From Brevibacillus brevis (GTDB lineage: Bacteria; Bacillota; Bacilli; Brevibacillales; Brevibacillaceae), in the NCBI RefSeq assembly GCF_900637055.1, contig NZ_LR134338.1:6411501-6475500 (forward strand): a DNA stretch of 64,000 nt, read 5' to 3'. Below, piece by piece: positions 25,349 through 33,890 of this stretch. A program made the position numbers and the translations under genes. A model generated the notes under the pieces. That model saw only the letters and a program-made list of their open reading frames with translations, was not told the DNA's origin and did not search any database. Within the stretch, counting starts at the first letter, position 1. Each line of letters opens with the position of its first letter.

Positions 25349-27133
25349 TTGAAACGCTATCTGTTTATCATTTGTACCTGCCTGCTGCTATGGACATCTG
25401 CTCTCTCTTCCGCTGTAGCCGCGCCGCTTGTGCCAGAACAGCTCAAACAAATGATCGCCCTCTCCAGCGATGCCTTGATTAGCAGTGGGGATAGCAACTG
25501 GGAAGAAGCAGCTAAAGCGATCAGCAGTATGAAGAGCATCTGGGAGGGCAATTCGGAAGAGAGCTCCGCAGATGCACAAGCATTGACGCAAGCAATCGTG
25601 GAAGCAGAGCAAGCCCTTGCCCAAGCAAAGGCGAATCCTGACACTGCAAAAGCAGCCATCTCCAATTTGGCAAAAGCAACAGATCGTTACGTCTCGTCCA
25701 AAGAAGAAGGCGGTCAGCCAAAAGAGCGCGCGCACAAGCAAATTGCGGCATTGCTGCCGCTCTTGCAAAACAGCATGACAGCCATCACGGAAGGCGATCT
25801 GACGAAAGCCAAGCAATCGTACAACAGCTTCGTCACCGGCTGGTACAAGGCAGAGGGTCTTGTTCGAGCGGAAAATGCCGCAGTCTACGGGGACATGGAA
25901 ATCAAAATCAGCGGTGCGCGCATTGCCTTGAATACAGAACCACCCGATCCTAAAAAGAGTGCAGAGAAAGTACAGGCACTCATTACTGCGGTCGACAATT
26001 ATTTGTCAGGAAAGGCAGTCCAACAGCCTGCTGCGAATCCTTCTTCCGAGCAGCCAACCATCTCGTCTCTACTCGCACTCCTTGCATCGGTTGAAACAGA
26101 TATCGCCAATCAGAACGCAACCGCTGCTTCGGACAAAATGGAGACCTTTATCACCTCTTGGCCCTCTGTAGAAGGCGTAGTCATGACCAAATCGCCAGCG
26201 ACCTACAGCAGCATCGAAGCCAAGATGGTCGCCGTCCCGACACTCATCCTGTCCAATCCCCCGCAATGGGAAAAGGCGACGGCTCATCTTGCGGAAATGA
26301 AGACAGAGCTTGCGCCATTTGCGACAACGTCCTCGTACACCGCTTGGGATGCGGGACTCATCTTGTTCCGCGAAGGACTGGAGGCCATCTTGATCATCGT
26401 CTCGCTGCTCACTGTCCTGAACAAGTCAGGCAATGCCGACAAGCGCAAATGGATCTGGTCTGGGTCCATTGCCGGAATCGTAGTTTCCGCCATTCTTGCC
26501 GTCATCCTCAGTCTCGTTTTCTCCACCCTCTCCACAGGCAACTCGCGAGAAACGATTGAGGGAGTAACCGGACTGATTGCCGTTTTCTTTATGGTGACGA
26601 TTGGTGCCTGGTTGCATAAGAAGTCCAATTTGCAGGCATGGAATCAGTTTGTCGAGAAGTCTATCGGCTCTTCCTTGGCAACAGGAGCTCTGTGGTCACT
26701 CTCATTCACTGCCTTTCTCGCTGTCGCACGCGAAGGGGCAGAAACGATTATCTTTTATATGGGGATGGCCGCTACGATCTCCATGACAGACCTGGTGATC
26801 GGTATCGTGAGCGCGATTGTCGTCTTGGCTGTGATTGGCTTTGTCATCATCAAGCTCAGTGCACGCATTCCGGTGCGTCCGTTCTTTTTTGTAGCCAGCC
26901 TCTTGCTCTACTACATGGCGTTTAAATTCGTCGGCGTCAGCATCCACGCTTTGCAAGTGACAGGAAGCTTATCTGCACACAGCAGCGATTACTTGTTGTA
27001 CGCACCGACTCTCGGCATTTACGCGAGCTGGGAAACGACGATCCCGCAATTGATCATATTCGTGATCGTTCTCATCAATTTGTTCCTGTATTCGCGGAAA
27101 AAAACAGCCACTCCTATTCCGCGAGTAAACTAA
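25349..27133 (+). CDS. efeU: FTR1-family high-affinity iron permease EfeU with long extracellular domain
   Basis: The 594-residue protein has a signal-like first helix and an extracytoplasmic region of about 310 residues made of helical, Ala-rich repeats (ALIEAVDN/ALITAVDNYLSG-like), then seven membrane helices. Both FTR1 iron-binding motifs are present: FREGLEAILI in helix 1 and AREGAETIIF in helix 4 (REGxE). It transports iron, oxidised by EfeB and delivered by EfeO. TTG 25349 fits the GGATGGAG eight bases upstream; an in-frame GTG at 25340 overlaps that site. Confidence 0.92.
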   Translation: MKRYLFIICTCLLLWTSALSSAVAAPLVPEQLKQMIALSSDALISSGDSNWEEAAKAISSMKSIWEGNSEESSADAQALTQAIVEAEQALAQAKANPDTAKAAISNLAKATDRYVSSKEEGGQPKERAHKQIAALLPLLQNSMTAITEGDLTKAKQSYNSFVTGWYKAEGLVRAENAAVYGDMEIKISGARIALNTEPPDPKKSAEKVQALITAVDNYLSGKAVQQPAANPSSEQPTISSLLALLASVETDIANQNATAASDKMETFITSWPSVEGVVMTKSPATYSSIEAKMVAVPTLILSNPPQWEKATAHLAEMKTELAPFATTSSYTAWDAGLILFREGLEAILIIVSLLTVLNKSGNADKRKWIWSGSIAGIVVSAILAVILSLVFSTLSTGNSRETIEGVTGLIAVFFMVTIGAWLHKKSNLQAWNQFVEKSIGSSLATGALWSLSFTAFLAVAREGAETIIFYMGMAATISMTDLVIGIVSAIVVLAVIGFVIIKLSARIPVRPFFFVASLLLYYMAFKFVGVSIHALQVTGSLSAHSSDYLLYAPTLGIYASWETTIPQLIIFVIVLINLFLYSRKKTATPIPRVN

Positions 27134-27146
27134 CAGGGATAACTCC

Positions 27147-27182
27147 AAAAACGCAGCTCCTTCATGAGGGCTGCGTTTTCTT
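27147..27182 (+). terminator. Terminator of the efe operon
   Basis: AAAACGCAGC (27147-27156) pairs with GCTGCGTTTT (27170-27179), followed by CTTG. It lies 13 bp after the efeU stop codon. Confidence 0.8.
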
Positions 27183-27353
27183 GTAACACCAATATTATTT
27201 TTGGCAATCATTCTTTATCGCAAGTTCACATTTTTTCTGTTATCGTTAAATTTTTATGGGACAAGTTATGTTACCATATTACAGGTGTAACCTTCTTTTT
27301 ACATTTTTCGTCATTAGAGGGTACAAGATTCGATACTAGGATAGGGGTTAGAT

Positions 27354-28283
27354 ATGGGGGCAACATCAAATTCTGTTAAAGTTGACGTCAAAACAACGCC
27401 ACGCGTTCGACAAAATATGGTCTACCTATTAGTAAAACAGCTTCGTCCACATCAATGGACGAAAAACTTGCTTGTCTTTGCTGCCTTGCTATTTTCCTTG
27501 CACAAAGTAAGTCCGGATGTCATTGGAAAATCAGTGTTGGCGTTCCTGCTGTTTTGTTTTGTATCCGGCTGTGTCTATATCCTCAATGATTTTGTCGATA
27601 TCAAAAATGACCGAAATCACCCGGAAAAACAGTTCCGGCCCATGGCTTCTGGTGCATTGCCGCCAGCGCTCGCATTAGCATTCGGTGCGTTTTTGCTACT
27701 GGGTTCCCTTTTTAGTGCTTATTACTTTGACCGATTATTCGCGCTCGTACTGTTTGTTTACTTTGTGCTCAACGTCGCTTACTCGCTGAAGCTGAAGCAT
27801 GTGGTCATTCTAGACGTCATGATTATCTCAGCCGGTTTTGTTTTGCGTGCCATCGGTGGAAGTCTGATGATCCAAACACCGTTTACGCCGTGGTTTTTGC
27901 TCTGTACGATGCTGCTCGCGCTGTTTTTGGCCATCAGCAAACGTCGCCACGAGCTGATTTTATTGCAGCAGGATAAAGGTACGCATCGCAAAGTGCTCGA
28001 CAGCTATTCGTCCGAATTGTTGAATCAGCTGAATACGATTGTGACGACCATGACGATCATCAGCTATTCCTTGTTCACTTTTACATCTGGACGCACGATT
28101 CACTTGATGTGGACCATTCCACTTGTGATCTTTGGGATTTTCCGCTACCTGTATTTGATCACCGTCGCAGGCCAGGGCGGCAGTCCGGAAAAAGTTTTGT
28201 TGCAGGACAAGCCGATTCTCATTACGGTGTTCCTGTATGTCGTCATGGTGGCCGGGATTATTTACGTATTTGAATTTAAATAA
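27354..28283 (+). CDS. UbiA-family prenyltransferase, polyprenyl-phosphate phosphoribosyltransferase-like
   Basis: The 309-residue protein has about nine membrane helices. LRPHQWTKNLLVFAALLF at the N-terminus is the hallmark of the decaprenyl-phosphate phosphoribosyltransferase (Rv3806c-like) branch of UbiA. The Asp-rich motif NDFVDIKNDRNHPEKQFRP binds magnesium pyrophosphate. Known members transfer phosphoribose from PRPP to a polyprenyl phosphate. Three further membrane genes follow in the same direction, including a PAP2-like phosphatase and a GT-C glycosyltransferase. AGGATAGGGG precedes the ATG. The 170-bp leader showed no clear promoter. Confidence 0.85.
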   Translation: MGATSNSVKVDVKTTPRVRQNMVYLLVKQLRPHQWTKNLLVFAALLFSLHKVSPDVIGKSVLAFLLFCFVSGCVYILNDFVDIKNDRNHPEKQFRPMASGALPPALALAFGAFLLLGSLFSAYYFDRLFALVLFVYFVLNVAYSLKLKHVVILDVMIISAGFVLRAIGGSLMIQTPFTPWFLLCTMLLALFLAISKRRHELILLQQDKGTHRKVLDSYSSELLNQLNTIVTTMTIISYSLFTFTSGRTIHLMWTIPLVIFGIFRYLYLITVAGQGGSPEKVLLQDKPILITVFLYVVMVAGIIYVFEFK

Positions 28284-28323
28284 GGAAGTTCAAAAAGTTG
28301 GACTTTGAACATGAATTTCCTTG
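28282..28323 (+). other. Intercistronic stem-loop after the UbiA-like gene
   Basis: AAGGAA and TTCAAA pair imperfectly with TTTGAA and TTTCCTT around a nine-base loop. No T-run follows, so it is more likely an mRNA-stability or processing element than a terminator. Confidence 0.4.
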
Positions 28324-28347
28324 CACAGATAGGTTGTGGATCAGGCT

Positions 28348-28704
28348 ATGCCATCAATTGTTCTCATCATCATTTCCGTGATCCTCAGTGCGTGTGGACA
28401 AGTTGCGATGAAGATGGGCGCATCCTCGCTCACCAGCAACAATGACATGCTGCTACTGAAGTTCCTGCACTATTTTACGAACCTGCCGATTATGGTGGGA
28501 CTTGCGCTTTACGGACTTTCTGCGTTTATTTGGATTGCTGCGCTGGAAAAGGTGCAGCTCTCCTATGCTTATCCCATGGCAGCACTCGGATACGTATTGG
28601 TAGCTGTGCTGTCCTTCTTGATCTTCAACGAACCTTTGTCCCTCACACGTATTGTCGGTCTGGCGATTATCGTCGTGGGCGTCGTCGTCATTTCTCAGTC
28701 GTAA
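28348..28704 (+). CDS. SMR/EamA-type four-helix membrane protein (ArnE/F-like)
   Basis: The 118-residue protein has four membrane helices and the EamA/SMR pattern: VILSACGQVAMKMGA in helix 1, FIWIAALEKVQLSYAYPMAALGYVLVAVLSFLIFNEPLS in helices 3 and 4. Small proteins of this shape act as lipid-linked sugar flippases in other pathways (ArnE/ArnF for undecaprenyl-phospho-aminoarabinose). Its place between a UbiA phosphoribosyltransferase and a PAP2-type protein points to flipping of a polyprenyl-phospho-sugar; this is inferred. The start is uncertain: ATG 28348 is used, with a GTG in frame at 28336. Confidence 0.78.
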   Translation: MPSIVLIIISVILSACGQVAMKMGASSLTSNNDMLLLKFLHYFTNLPIMVGLALYGLSAFIWIAALEKVQLSYAYPMAALGYVLVAVLSFLIFNEPLSLTRIVGLAIIVVGVVVISQS

Positions 28705-28727
28705 TCATCACGTAGAGGAGTTTTATC

Positions 28728-29168
28728 ATGTTATATGCGGTAGCGCCGTTTATCGGCTGGCTTGTGTCCGGAATAACCAAATTTTTGATTAATTACCTCC
28801 GGTTTGGGTCCCGGGCCAAAGAAATGGTCGGGAACGGCGGGTTTCCCAGCACGCACACAACCGTTATGGTCACGACTGTGTTTTTGATTGGTTTGCAGGA
28901 GGGCTTTACTCATCCTGCATTCGGGCTGGGTGTGGCTGTGACGTTTATTGTGATCATCGATGCGACTGGATTGCGCAGAGCGGTAGGAAAACATGCAGAG
29001 GCTCTCAACAAGCTCGCAAAGGAACATCCGGACGTGTTTCCCGCCAAGCCTTTGCGAGAAAGCATGGGACATACCAGATGGGAAATAGCCGGGGGTCTGG
29101 TGCTTGGGGTACTGCTTGCGACCGTATTGCATCTGCTGGCAGCGAACCTCCCTACCCTCACTGGCTAG
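28728..29168 (+). CDS. Divergent PAP2 family (DUF212) membrane phosphatase-like protein
   Basis: The 146-residue membrane protein has the DUF212 core GNGGFPSTHTTVMVTTVFLIGLQEG, whose PSTH replaces the PSGH of classical PAP2 phosphatases, and a late HTRWEIAGGLVLGVLLA block. B. subtilis YuiD belongs to this family. In this operon it is a candidate for removing the 5-phosphate from a polyprenyl-phospho-ribose-5-phosphate, as a PAP2 protein is thought to do beside the mycobacterial DPPR synthase. That function is inferred. AGAGGAG lies seven bases before the ATG. Confidence 0.82.
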   Translation: MLYAVAPFIGWLVSGITKFLINYLRFGSRAKEMVGNGGFPSTHTTVMVTTVFLIGLQEGFTHPAFGLGVAVTFIVIIDATGLRRAVGKHAEALNKLAKEHPDVFPAKPLRESMGHTRWEIAGGLVLGVLLATVLHLLAANLPTLTG

Positions 29169-29195
29169 TAGATTCGTAGACAGGAGATTATGTTC

Positions 29196-30884
29196 ATGAA
29201 TAACCGTACAGCTACGTACTCGTTCCTGCTCGGGACGGCTTTGCTATTGTTTATGGCTACGATTGTGCTTAGCACATCGGTTTTATTTTTGTTCGGCGTA
29301 TCCGTGACGGCCGCCAGCTTTTGGATTGGCCTCGTTGCGGCTTTGGCTGCGATGGGCGGGATGGTGTCGGTCTTCGTAAGTTCACGTCGTCGGGCCTGGT
29401 TTTTCTCCCTGCTGGCTGGACTGGCGATTGTTTCAGGCATCAGCTACTTCATCAGCGCCAATACGTTTGACCTCTCTTTTGACGGACAAACGTATCATCA
29501 AGAAGCAATCGTGAAGATGACCAACGGCTGGAATCCGGTTCATGACCAGCCCATCCTTAAGCCTTCTGGTTCAAAAGAAGTGGAGGAGATGGATAATAGA
29601 GAGGTTCTCTCGGCCTTTCACCTGTGGATCAATCATTACGCCAAGGGGCCTTGGATGCTCGATGCGGTCATGTACAAATTGACTGGTCAGATTGAGGTCA
29701 GCAAAATATTTAACCTGTTGTTGATTGCATCGTCCTTTTTCCTGACACTCGCTGCCATCCGAACCGCTTTCCCAGAGAAAAAAGGGGCGGCGATTGCCTT
29801 CGCACTACTCGCAGCGTTCAATCCTGCGGTGATCACGCAATCGACTTCCTTCTATATTGACGGACAGCTTGGCTCGCTCGTGCTCATCATCTGCGCTCTC
29901 GGCTATCTGCTGTATAAGCGCTACCATGTTTGGACGCTACTGGCGCTATGCGCAGCGCTCATGCTGCTGGCGCAGATCAAATTCACGGCATTGGGGTATG
30001 CCGGATTGCTCGGCTTGGCTATTCTCGTGCTCTTCTTTTTCTACGATCGCCGTCAGCACATCAAGAGCATGCTCGTGTGGCTTTCGGTGAGTTTGGTTAT
30101 CACGGTAGGGGTTGTCGGGTACAATCCGTATGTCACCAACACGCTAACGAAGGGGCATCCGTTTTATCCGTTGGCGGGCAAGGGTGCCGTTGATATCATG
30201 ACCTCGAACAGCCCGCATGGCTTCAAAGACAATACGAGCATAGAAAATTTGGCTATCTCCTTATTTTCCAAATCGGAGAACATCGCAACACCCCATAGCC
30301 CTACATGGAAAGTGCCATTTACGGTCACATGGAAAGAGCTCGCCGTGTTCTACTCTCCTGACGTGCGTGTAGCCGGATTCGGACCGCTTTTCGGAGGAGC
30401 TGTGATTGTCACATGCCTGATTCTTGTCGCCTTGCTTTTGGGGACTCATCGAAAAAAAGCGGCACCTTTCTTGTGGATCAGTCTGGCGCTCTTCGTGACC
30501 GTGCTCATTAATCCGGAAAGCTGGTGGGCGCGCTATGTTCCGCAGCTTTGGTTGATTCCGCTCTTGATTGCGCTGGCAGTCTGGGATGTCCAGAAGGGCT
30601 TTTTCCGCCATGCGGGCAAGGTTCTTGTCGTCATCTTACTCGCCAATATGGTGATGGTAAATGCTTCTCATATCATTGGACAATCTGGCGCCAATGCATT
30701 AGTGAAAAAGCAGCTTGAAGAGATTAAAGCAAGCAACAAAACGCTGGTCGTAGACTTCCACCATTTCAATGCGGTGAAAGTACGTCTGCAAGAAGCTGGC
30801 ATTCCTTTCGTCGAGCAAAAGCTGGATAAAGGCGAAGATGTTAAAGGATTTATGACTACGCGTGCGGTTTATCTGTTAAAGTAA
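29196..30884 (+). CDS. GT-C type integral membrane glycosyltransferase-like protein
   Basis: The 562-residue protein has about eleven membrane helices. The first large external loop contains FDLSFDGQTYHQEAIVKMTNGWNPVHDQP, an acidic site of the kind used by GT-C enzymes that take sugar from a polyprenyl phosphate donor. The C-terminal 90 residues form a soluble extracytoplasmic domain. As last gene of the four-gene unit it would be the transferase that uses the lipid-linked sugar. The acceptor is not evident. ATG 29196 is preferred over ATG 29190 because GGAG lies nine bases upstream. Confidence 0.75.
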   Translation: MNNRTATYSFLLGTALLLFMATIVLSTSVLFLFGVSVTAASFWIGLVAALAAMGGMVSVFVSSRRRAWFFSLLAGLAIVSGISYFISANTFDLSFDGQTYHQEAIVKMTNGWNPVHDQPILKPSGSKEVEEMDNREVLSAFHLWINHYAKGPWMLDAVMYKLTGQIEVSKIFNLLLIASSFFLTLAAIRTAFPEKKGAAIAFALLAAFNPAVITQSTSFYIDGQLGSLVLIICALGYLLYKRYHVWTLLALCAALMLLAQIKFTALGYAGLLGLAILVLFFFYDRRQHIKSMLVWLSVSLVITVGVVGYNPYVTNTLTKGHPFYPLAGKGAVDIMTSNSPHGFKDNTSIENLAISLFSKSENIATPHSPTWKVPFTVTWKELAVFYSPDVRVAGFGPLFGGAVIVTCLILVALLLGTHRKKAAPFLWISLALFVTVLINPESWWARYVPQLWLIPLLIALAVWDVQKGFFRHAGKVLVVILLANMVMVNASHIIGQSGANALVKKQLEEIKASNKTLVVDFHHFNAVKVRLQEAGIPFVEQKLDKGEDVKGFMTTRAVYLLK

Positions 30885-30890
30885 TGAGTA

Positions 30891-30929
30891 ATCCCCTTCA
30901 CAACCAAATGGAAGGGGATTTTTGTTTTT
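30891..30929 (+). terminator. Terminator of the UbiA/GT-C operon
   Basis: ATCCCCTTC (30891-30899) pairs with GAAGGGGAT (30911-30919) and TTTTTGTTTTT follows. Confidence 0.9.
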
Positions 30930-31218
30930 ACTATGATCGCTGGCCAAGATGTTGACCACTTTGCTCCCCAAAAAGTTACCCACCTGACAGACTGAAGGTA
31001 AATCGGAATTGCCTCCAATTCAGCTCCTCCACCTACTTCTTAATTTCCTTTAGCTCTTTAGACAATTTTTGTTGACTTATGAGTATCTGGACCAAAGCAG
31101 CACTCGATACAAGTAATAACATCGTAGCCAAGAGGCATCCTCCCATTCACAATAAGATAGAAGTAGAAGGAAAAGACCCTTTCCCTTCTACAATTTATAG
31201 AGAGAAGAAATAACCGCC
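30930..31218. other. Intergenic region without recognised gene
   Basis: No open frame with a ribosome-binding site was found. The stretch shows scattered similarity to coding composition (GAAGGAAAAGACCC and CCTTTCCCTTCT form a weak dyad) but no clear terminator for the minus-strand genes downstream. Confidence 0.4.
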
Positions 31219-31374
31219 TTACGGTGATTCTTCTTTTTCGTCATTCTTGGTGGCACGTAATGTTACATTAATCAAATCGCGAATTTGTACTTTCAACTCA
31301 ACATGCTTATGGATCACCGACAAAGTCAAAATTACGATAAGTATTGCAATGATGACTGTAACTGTTTCATTCAT
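31219..31374 (-). CDS. Small membrane protein in the split-sigma operon (YvrJ-like position)
   Basis: This 51-residue protein has an ideal AAGGAGG five bases before its ATG. One membrane helix (TVIIAILIVILTLSVI, about residues 6-21) is followed by a basic then acidic tail ending DEKEESP. It lies 14 bp after the RsoA-like gene, so it is co-transcribed. In B. subtilis a small membrane gene, yvrJ, also accompanies sigO-rsoA; sequence similarity to YvrJ was not established, only the position. It might be the signal or anti-sigma component. Confidence 0.7.
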   Translation of the reverse strand: MNETVTVIIAILIVILTLSVIHKHVELKVQIRDLINVTLRATKNDEKEESP

Positions 31375-31388
31375 TCAATAGCCTCCTT

Positions 31389-31604
31389 TTAAGTAGGAGT
31401 AGCCGTTGATTGGATCAGCTCCACCAACATTAGCTTTAGAGATTGCATACTATCTTCATGTGGCATACGAATAAACCAAGTCATTTTTTTCATATCGGGT
31501 TCGTAGTACTGAATTAATGCTTCAATTGCAAGCGGATTTCCTTTTTGAGCATCATCAACTAATTTACAAAAGTCTATTTCGGATAATGTCTCAGCTATTA
31601 CCAC
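31389..31604 (-). CDS. RsoA-like co-sigma factor (region 2-like piece)
   Basis: The 71-residue protein is all helical and resembles the N-terminal half of sigma region 2: FCKLVDDAQKGNPLAIEALIQYYEPDMKKM, then RMPHEDSMQSLKLMLVELIQ. B. subtilis RsoA is of similar length and acts together with SigO to form a two-subunit sigma factor. The start is GTG at 31604 with AGGGGGAG about six bases upstream. It begins 13 bp after the stop of the region-4 gene, in the same order as sigO-rsoA. Binding to core polymerase is inferred. Confidence 0.72.
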   Translation of the reverse strand: MVIAETLSEIDFCKLVDDAQKGNPLAIEALIQYYEPDMKKMTWFIRMPHEDSMQSLKLMLVELIQSTATPT

Positions 31605-31617
31605 ACTACTCCCCCTT

Positions 31618-31953
31618 TTAAGCCAATAAGAGTTTATTTCGTAAACGTTGTAGGGCCTGTACTTTACATGCGTGTAGTCGAGAGGGAGAAAGTTCTAACC
31701 TCTTTGCGACTTCTCTTTCAGATCTTCCCTCAATGACCACCTGTTTAATGATGAAACGTTCTCGTTCTGGTAGACTGTTCAGTAATTCCTCAACAAACAT
31801 CTGGGAATCAACTTCTTCTGTATGACCGATGTCCCACTTTTCGTTGGTAAACTGAATTTCCATACGATATTTTTTCTTTGCCTCGTATTGCAACTTCCAA
31901 GCTGATCGTTTCAACTGCTGCCTTATCTTCTCCTCAAGTGATTGTTCTGACAT
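31618..31953 (-). CDS. SigO-like sigma piece with region 4 only
   Basis: The 111-residue protein has a charged N-terminal half (EEKIRQQLKRSAWKLQYEAKKKYRMEIQF) and a C-terminal sigma region 4: LNSLPERERFIIKQVVIEGRSEREVAKRLELSPSRLHACKVQALQRLRNKL, with a clear helix-turn-helix. It lacks region 2, which the next gene appears to supply. It is shorter than B. subtilis SigO. A 29-bp motif upstream recurs before a second gene nearby, which suggests autoregulation. The ribosome-binding site is AGGGGG, six bases before the ATG. Confidence 0.8.
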   Translation of the reverse strand: MSEQSLEEKIRQQLKRSAWKLQYEAKKKYRMEIQFTNEKWDIGHTEEVDSQMFVEELLNSLPERERFIIKQVVIEGRSEREVAKRLELSPSRLHACKVQALQRLRNKLLLA

Positions 31954-31969
31954 ATAATCCCCCTACCTA

Positions 31970-31998
31970 CTAGGTAAAATAAATGGGTATTTGCTCAC
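31970..31998 (-). promoter_or_regulatory. Promoter-like motif of the split-sigma operon
   Basis: On the minus strand GTGAGCAAA, 14 bases, then ACCTAG. The same two blocks with identical 14-base spacing and a shared T-rich spacer occur at 33891-33919. It resembles no sigma-A promoter. It lies only 17 bp before the start codon, which would leave a very short leader. Confidence 0.68.
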
Positions 31999-32231
31999 AG
32001 ATTTTTGAGAAAAACGAGAATAAAAGAGATCATATGTTCTATTTTACCACAAAAACTGGCAAATTTCGCCTTGAAATTCAAGATTTTGATACGTGATTGC
32101 AACATATTTCTATGAGTATTTAGGATCATTTTCATGCAGAATTCTTTATAGCTCCATGATAAACGGAACTTTTTCCCAGTCAGGGCGTCTAACAAGTACA
32201 GCGGAAAATTAACTTAGGGGAGGTAATAGCC

Positions 32232-32831
32232 GTGGTAAAAACTTCGCTTCTCACATCATTGGCCTTGGCCATTTCAATTGGATTTTCAGGAATTATTGCT
32301 CCGTCAGTTTCTGCGAATACTCCTATACCAATTCAAAACGTTCAGTCCCAACCTTTGATTGAACATGTAAAATCCATAAAAACAGAACATAAAGGTATTT
32401 TCTCAACTGCAATTACTGAAAAATGGTTTAACCCACAACATGGTTTTCTACGAGAGGACAATTTTGTAAAAGAACAAGAAAAAATCACTTTAAAATCCAA
32501 GGTACGTCAATACCCTAACCAAAAATCACTGTTTAAAGAAACAATTGACCGGTATCAAGACAAGGATATTTGGACATATTTAGGTGTTGAGACTTTAAAT
32601 GGGCAGCAAGTTAAAAAGATGAAAACCATTATTGAGCCGAAAAGTGGTATTTATCACATCGCGTACGTGAGTTCATCGACGGGGTTACCCATAAAAGAAG
32701 ATAAATTTGATAACCAGAACGATTTATTAGCTACTTATGTCTACTTTTATGATCAAGTAACCGATCCGAATGGTGAGATCTTTGAAGTTAAGGAGAAAAA
32801 TTTAGATATTGATCTGCAAAAAACGAAGTGA
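32232..32831 (+). CDS. Secreted protein of unknown function
   Basis: The 199-residue protein starts at GTG 32232 with GGGGAGG about nine bases upstream. A signal peptide (SLLTSLALAISIGFSGIIA, cleavage near VSANT) precedes a beta-rich domain of 170 residues. It has segments such as IEPKSGIYHIAYVSSSTGLPIKEDKF and YVYFYDQVTDPNGEIF, which recall LolA/MucB-type lipoprotein-carrier folds where a hydrophobic groove binds lipid or a signal. No catalytic motif is seen. It lies divergently from the split-sigma operon and converges on the DUF4855-like gene, so it may belong to the same signalling system; this is a guess. Confidence 0.7.
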   Translation: MVKTSLLTSLALAISIGFSGIIAPSVSANTPIPIQNVQSQPLIEHVKSIKTEHKGIFSTAITEKWFNPQHGFLREDNFVKEQEKITLKSKVRQYPNQKSLFKETIDRYQDKDIWTYLGVETLNGQQVKKMKTIIEPKSGIYHIAYVSSSTGLPIKEDKFDNQNDLLATYVYFYDQVTDPNGEIFEVKEKNLDIDLQKTK

Positions 32832-32848
32832 ATATCACTTCGTTTTTT
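32822..32848. terminator. Bidirectional terminator containing the stop codon
   Basis: AACGAAGTGA (32822-32831) and TCACTTCGTT (32835-32844) form a 10-bp stem around ATA, with T-runs on both strands. The TGA stop of the secreted-protein gene is inside the left arm. It can end both convergent genes. Confidence 0.9.
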
Positions 32849-32866
32849 GCATTTTCATCTATAAGA

Positions 32867-33826
32867 TTACACTTCGTAGAAATTGTTGATTGCATCAAAG
32901 AGTGAGTTATTATTTAGCAGGTTATGCGTAGAACCAGCGTAGAAGACCATTGGAGCTTCTTTGACAATACCAGAGAATGTATCAACATAGTAATCGAACC
33001 TGTCAGATCGGCTTTTGCGATAATTATCATCACCTTCCATGGTTACCCCAATTAATGCTGTGGCCGAAGTCTTTCTTCCACCTCCAACAACGTCTCCATC
33101 TAAATCATATACCTTTTGACGATTGGCACTATCAAAGACTTTATCCACGTTGTCTTGGTAAGGATCGCCTTGAAAATAGTATTGTGGTTGGATGCAAATG
33201 ATATCAAAAATGTCTGTTCTGTTTGCAATTACCCCTAGATTATGAGTGATATTCTCTGCGTACGTTCCAAAGCCATAGTATGGCGCCCACATAAACTCTT
33301 TTTTATGTGTATTACGTACTCTGTAAGAAATATCATTCAACAATTTAACCATTTTGTTCGAGGTCGGGTTTGTACTGCTGATTTTCTGATCGATTGGGAA
33401 AATAGTTTCTGTTCGGAAGTAAAATCCTTCGATACGGAACTTCCATTCCTTTTCACCTAAAATTTCGATACATGTGTCTTCTACTTTTCGCATATAGGAT
33501 CGATAGTCGGAATAAAAATCATCGATATTTTTAATTGTAGTAATATCGTTACTAAGTGCTGGCAACGAAATATACAAGTCCTTATTGTTTATATCTGACG
33601 CTTGGTATTCAGGTAAAAAGTCAGCCAAATCAGCAATCATTTGATCAATTACATCTGCACGGTCTGCCTTGCCCTTTCGATAGTCAAAAAACACTCTTTC
33701 CATGTTTCCGAGATGCACAACGAAATCGTGTATGTTAGTACCATCGAATTCATTTAACATGTTAGTTGTTACTGTGCCATAACCTTTTCCTGTATAAAGA
33801 TGAATCCCACGTATTCCTTTAGACAT
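32867..33826 (-). CDS. DUF4855-like TIM-barrel protein, probable target of the split sigma factor
   Basis: The 319-residue protein has no signal peptide. The segments GIRGIHLYTGKGYGTVTTNML, KEWKFRIEGFYFRTE, FMWAPYYGFGTYAENI and DIICIQPQYYFQGDPYQDNV match the pattern of DUF4855 proteins, a glycosidase-like TIM-barrel family of bacilli with unknown activity. ATG 33826 with AGGAG 10 bases upstream is preferred to GTG 33832. It carries the same promoter-like motif as the sigma operon, with a 65-bp leader. Absence of an export signal is odd for a glycosidase and leaves open an internal, phage-related or structural role. Confidence 0.7.
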   Translation of the reverse strand: MSKGIRGIHLYTGKGYGTVTTNMLNEFDGTNIHDFVVHLGNMERVFFDYRKGKADRADVIDQMIADLADFLPEYQASDINNKDLYISLPALSNDITTIKNIDDFYSDYRSYMRKVEDTCIEILGEKEWKFRIEGFYFRTETIFPIDQKISSTNPTSNKMVKLLNDISYRVRNTHKKEFMWAPYYGFGTYAENITHNLGVIANRTDIFDIICIQPQYYFQGDPYQDNVDKVFDSANRQKVYDLDGDVVGGGRKTSATALIGVTMEGDDNYRKSRSDRFDYYVDTFSGIVKEAPMVFYAGSTHNLLNNNSLFDAINNFYEV

Positions 33827-33890
33827 ATTCACAACACTCCTATTTTAGATTAGGCGTAATTTTGACCGGTCATCATTTCGCCTTCACTAT

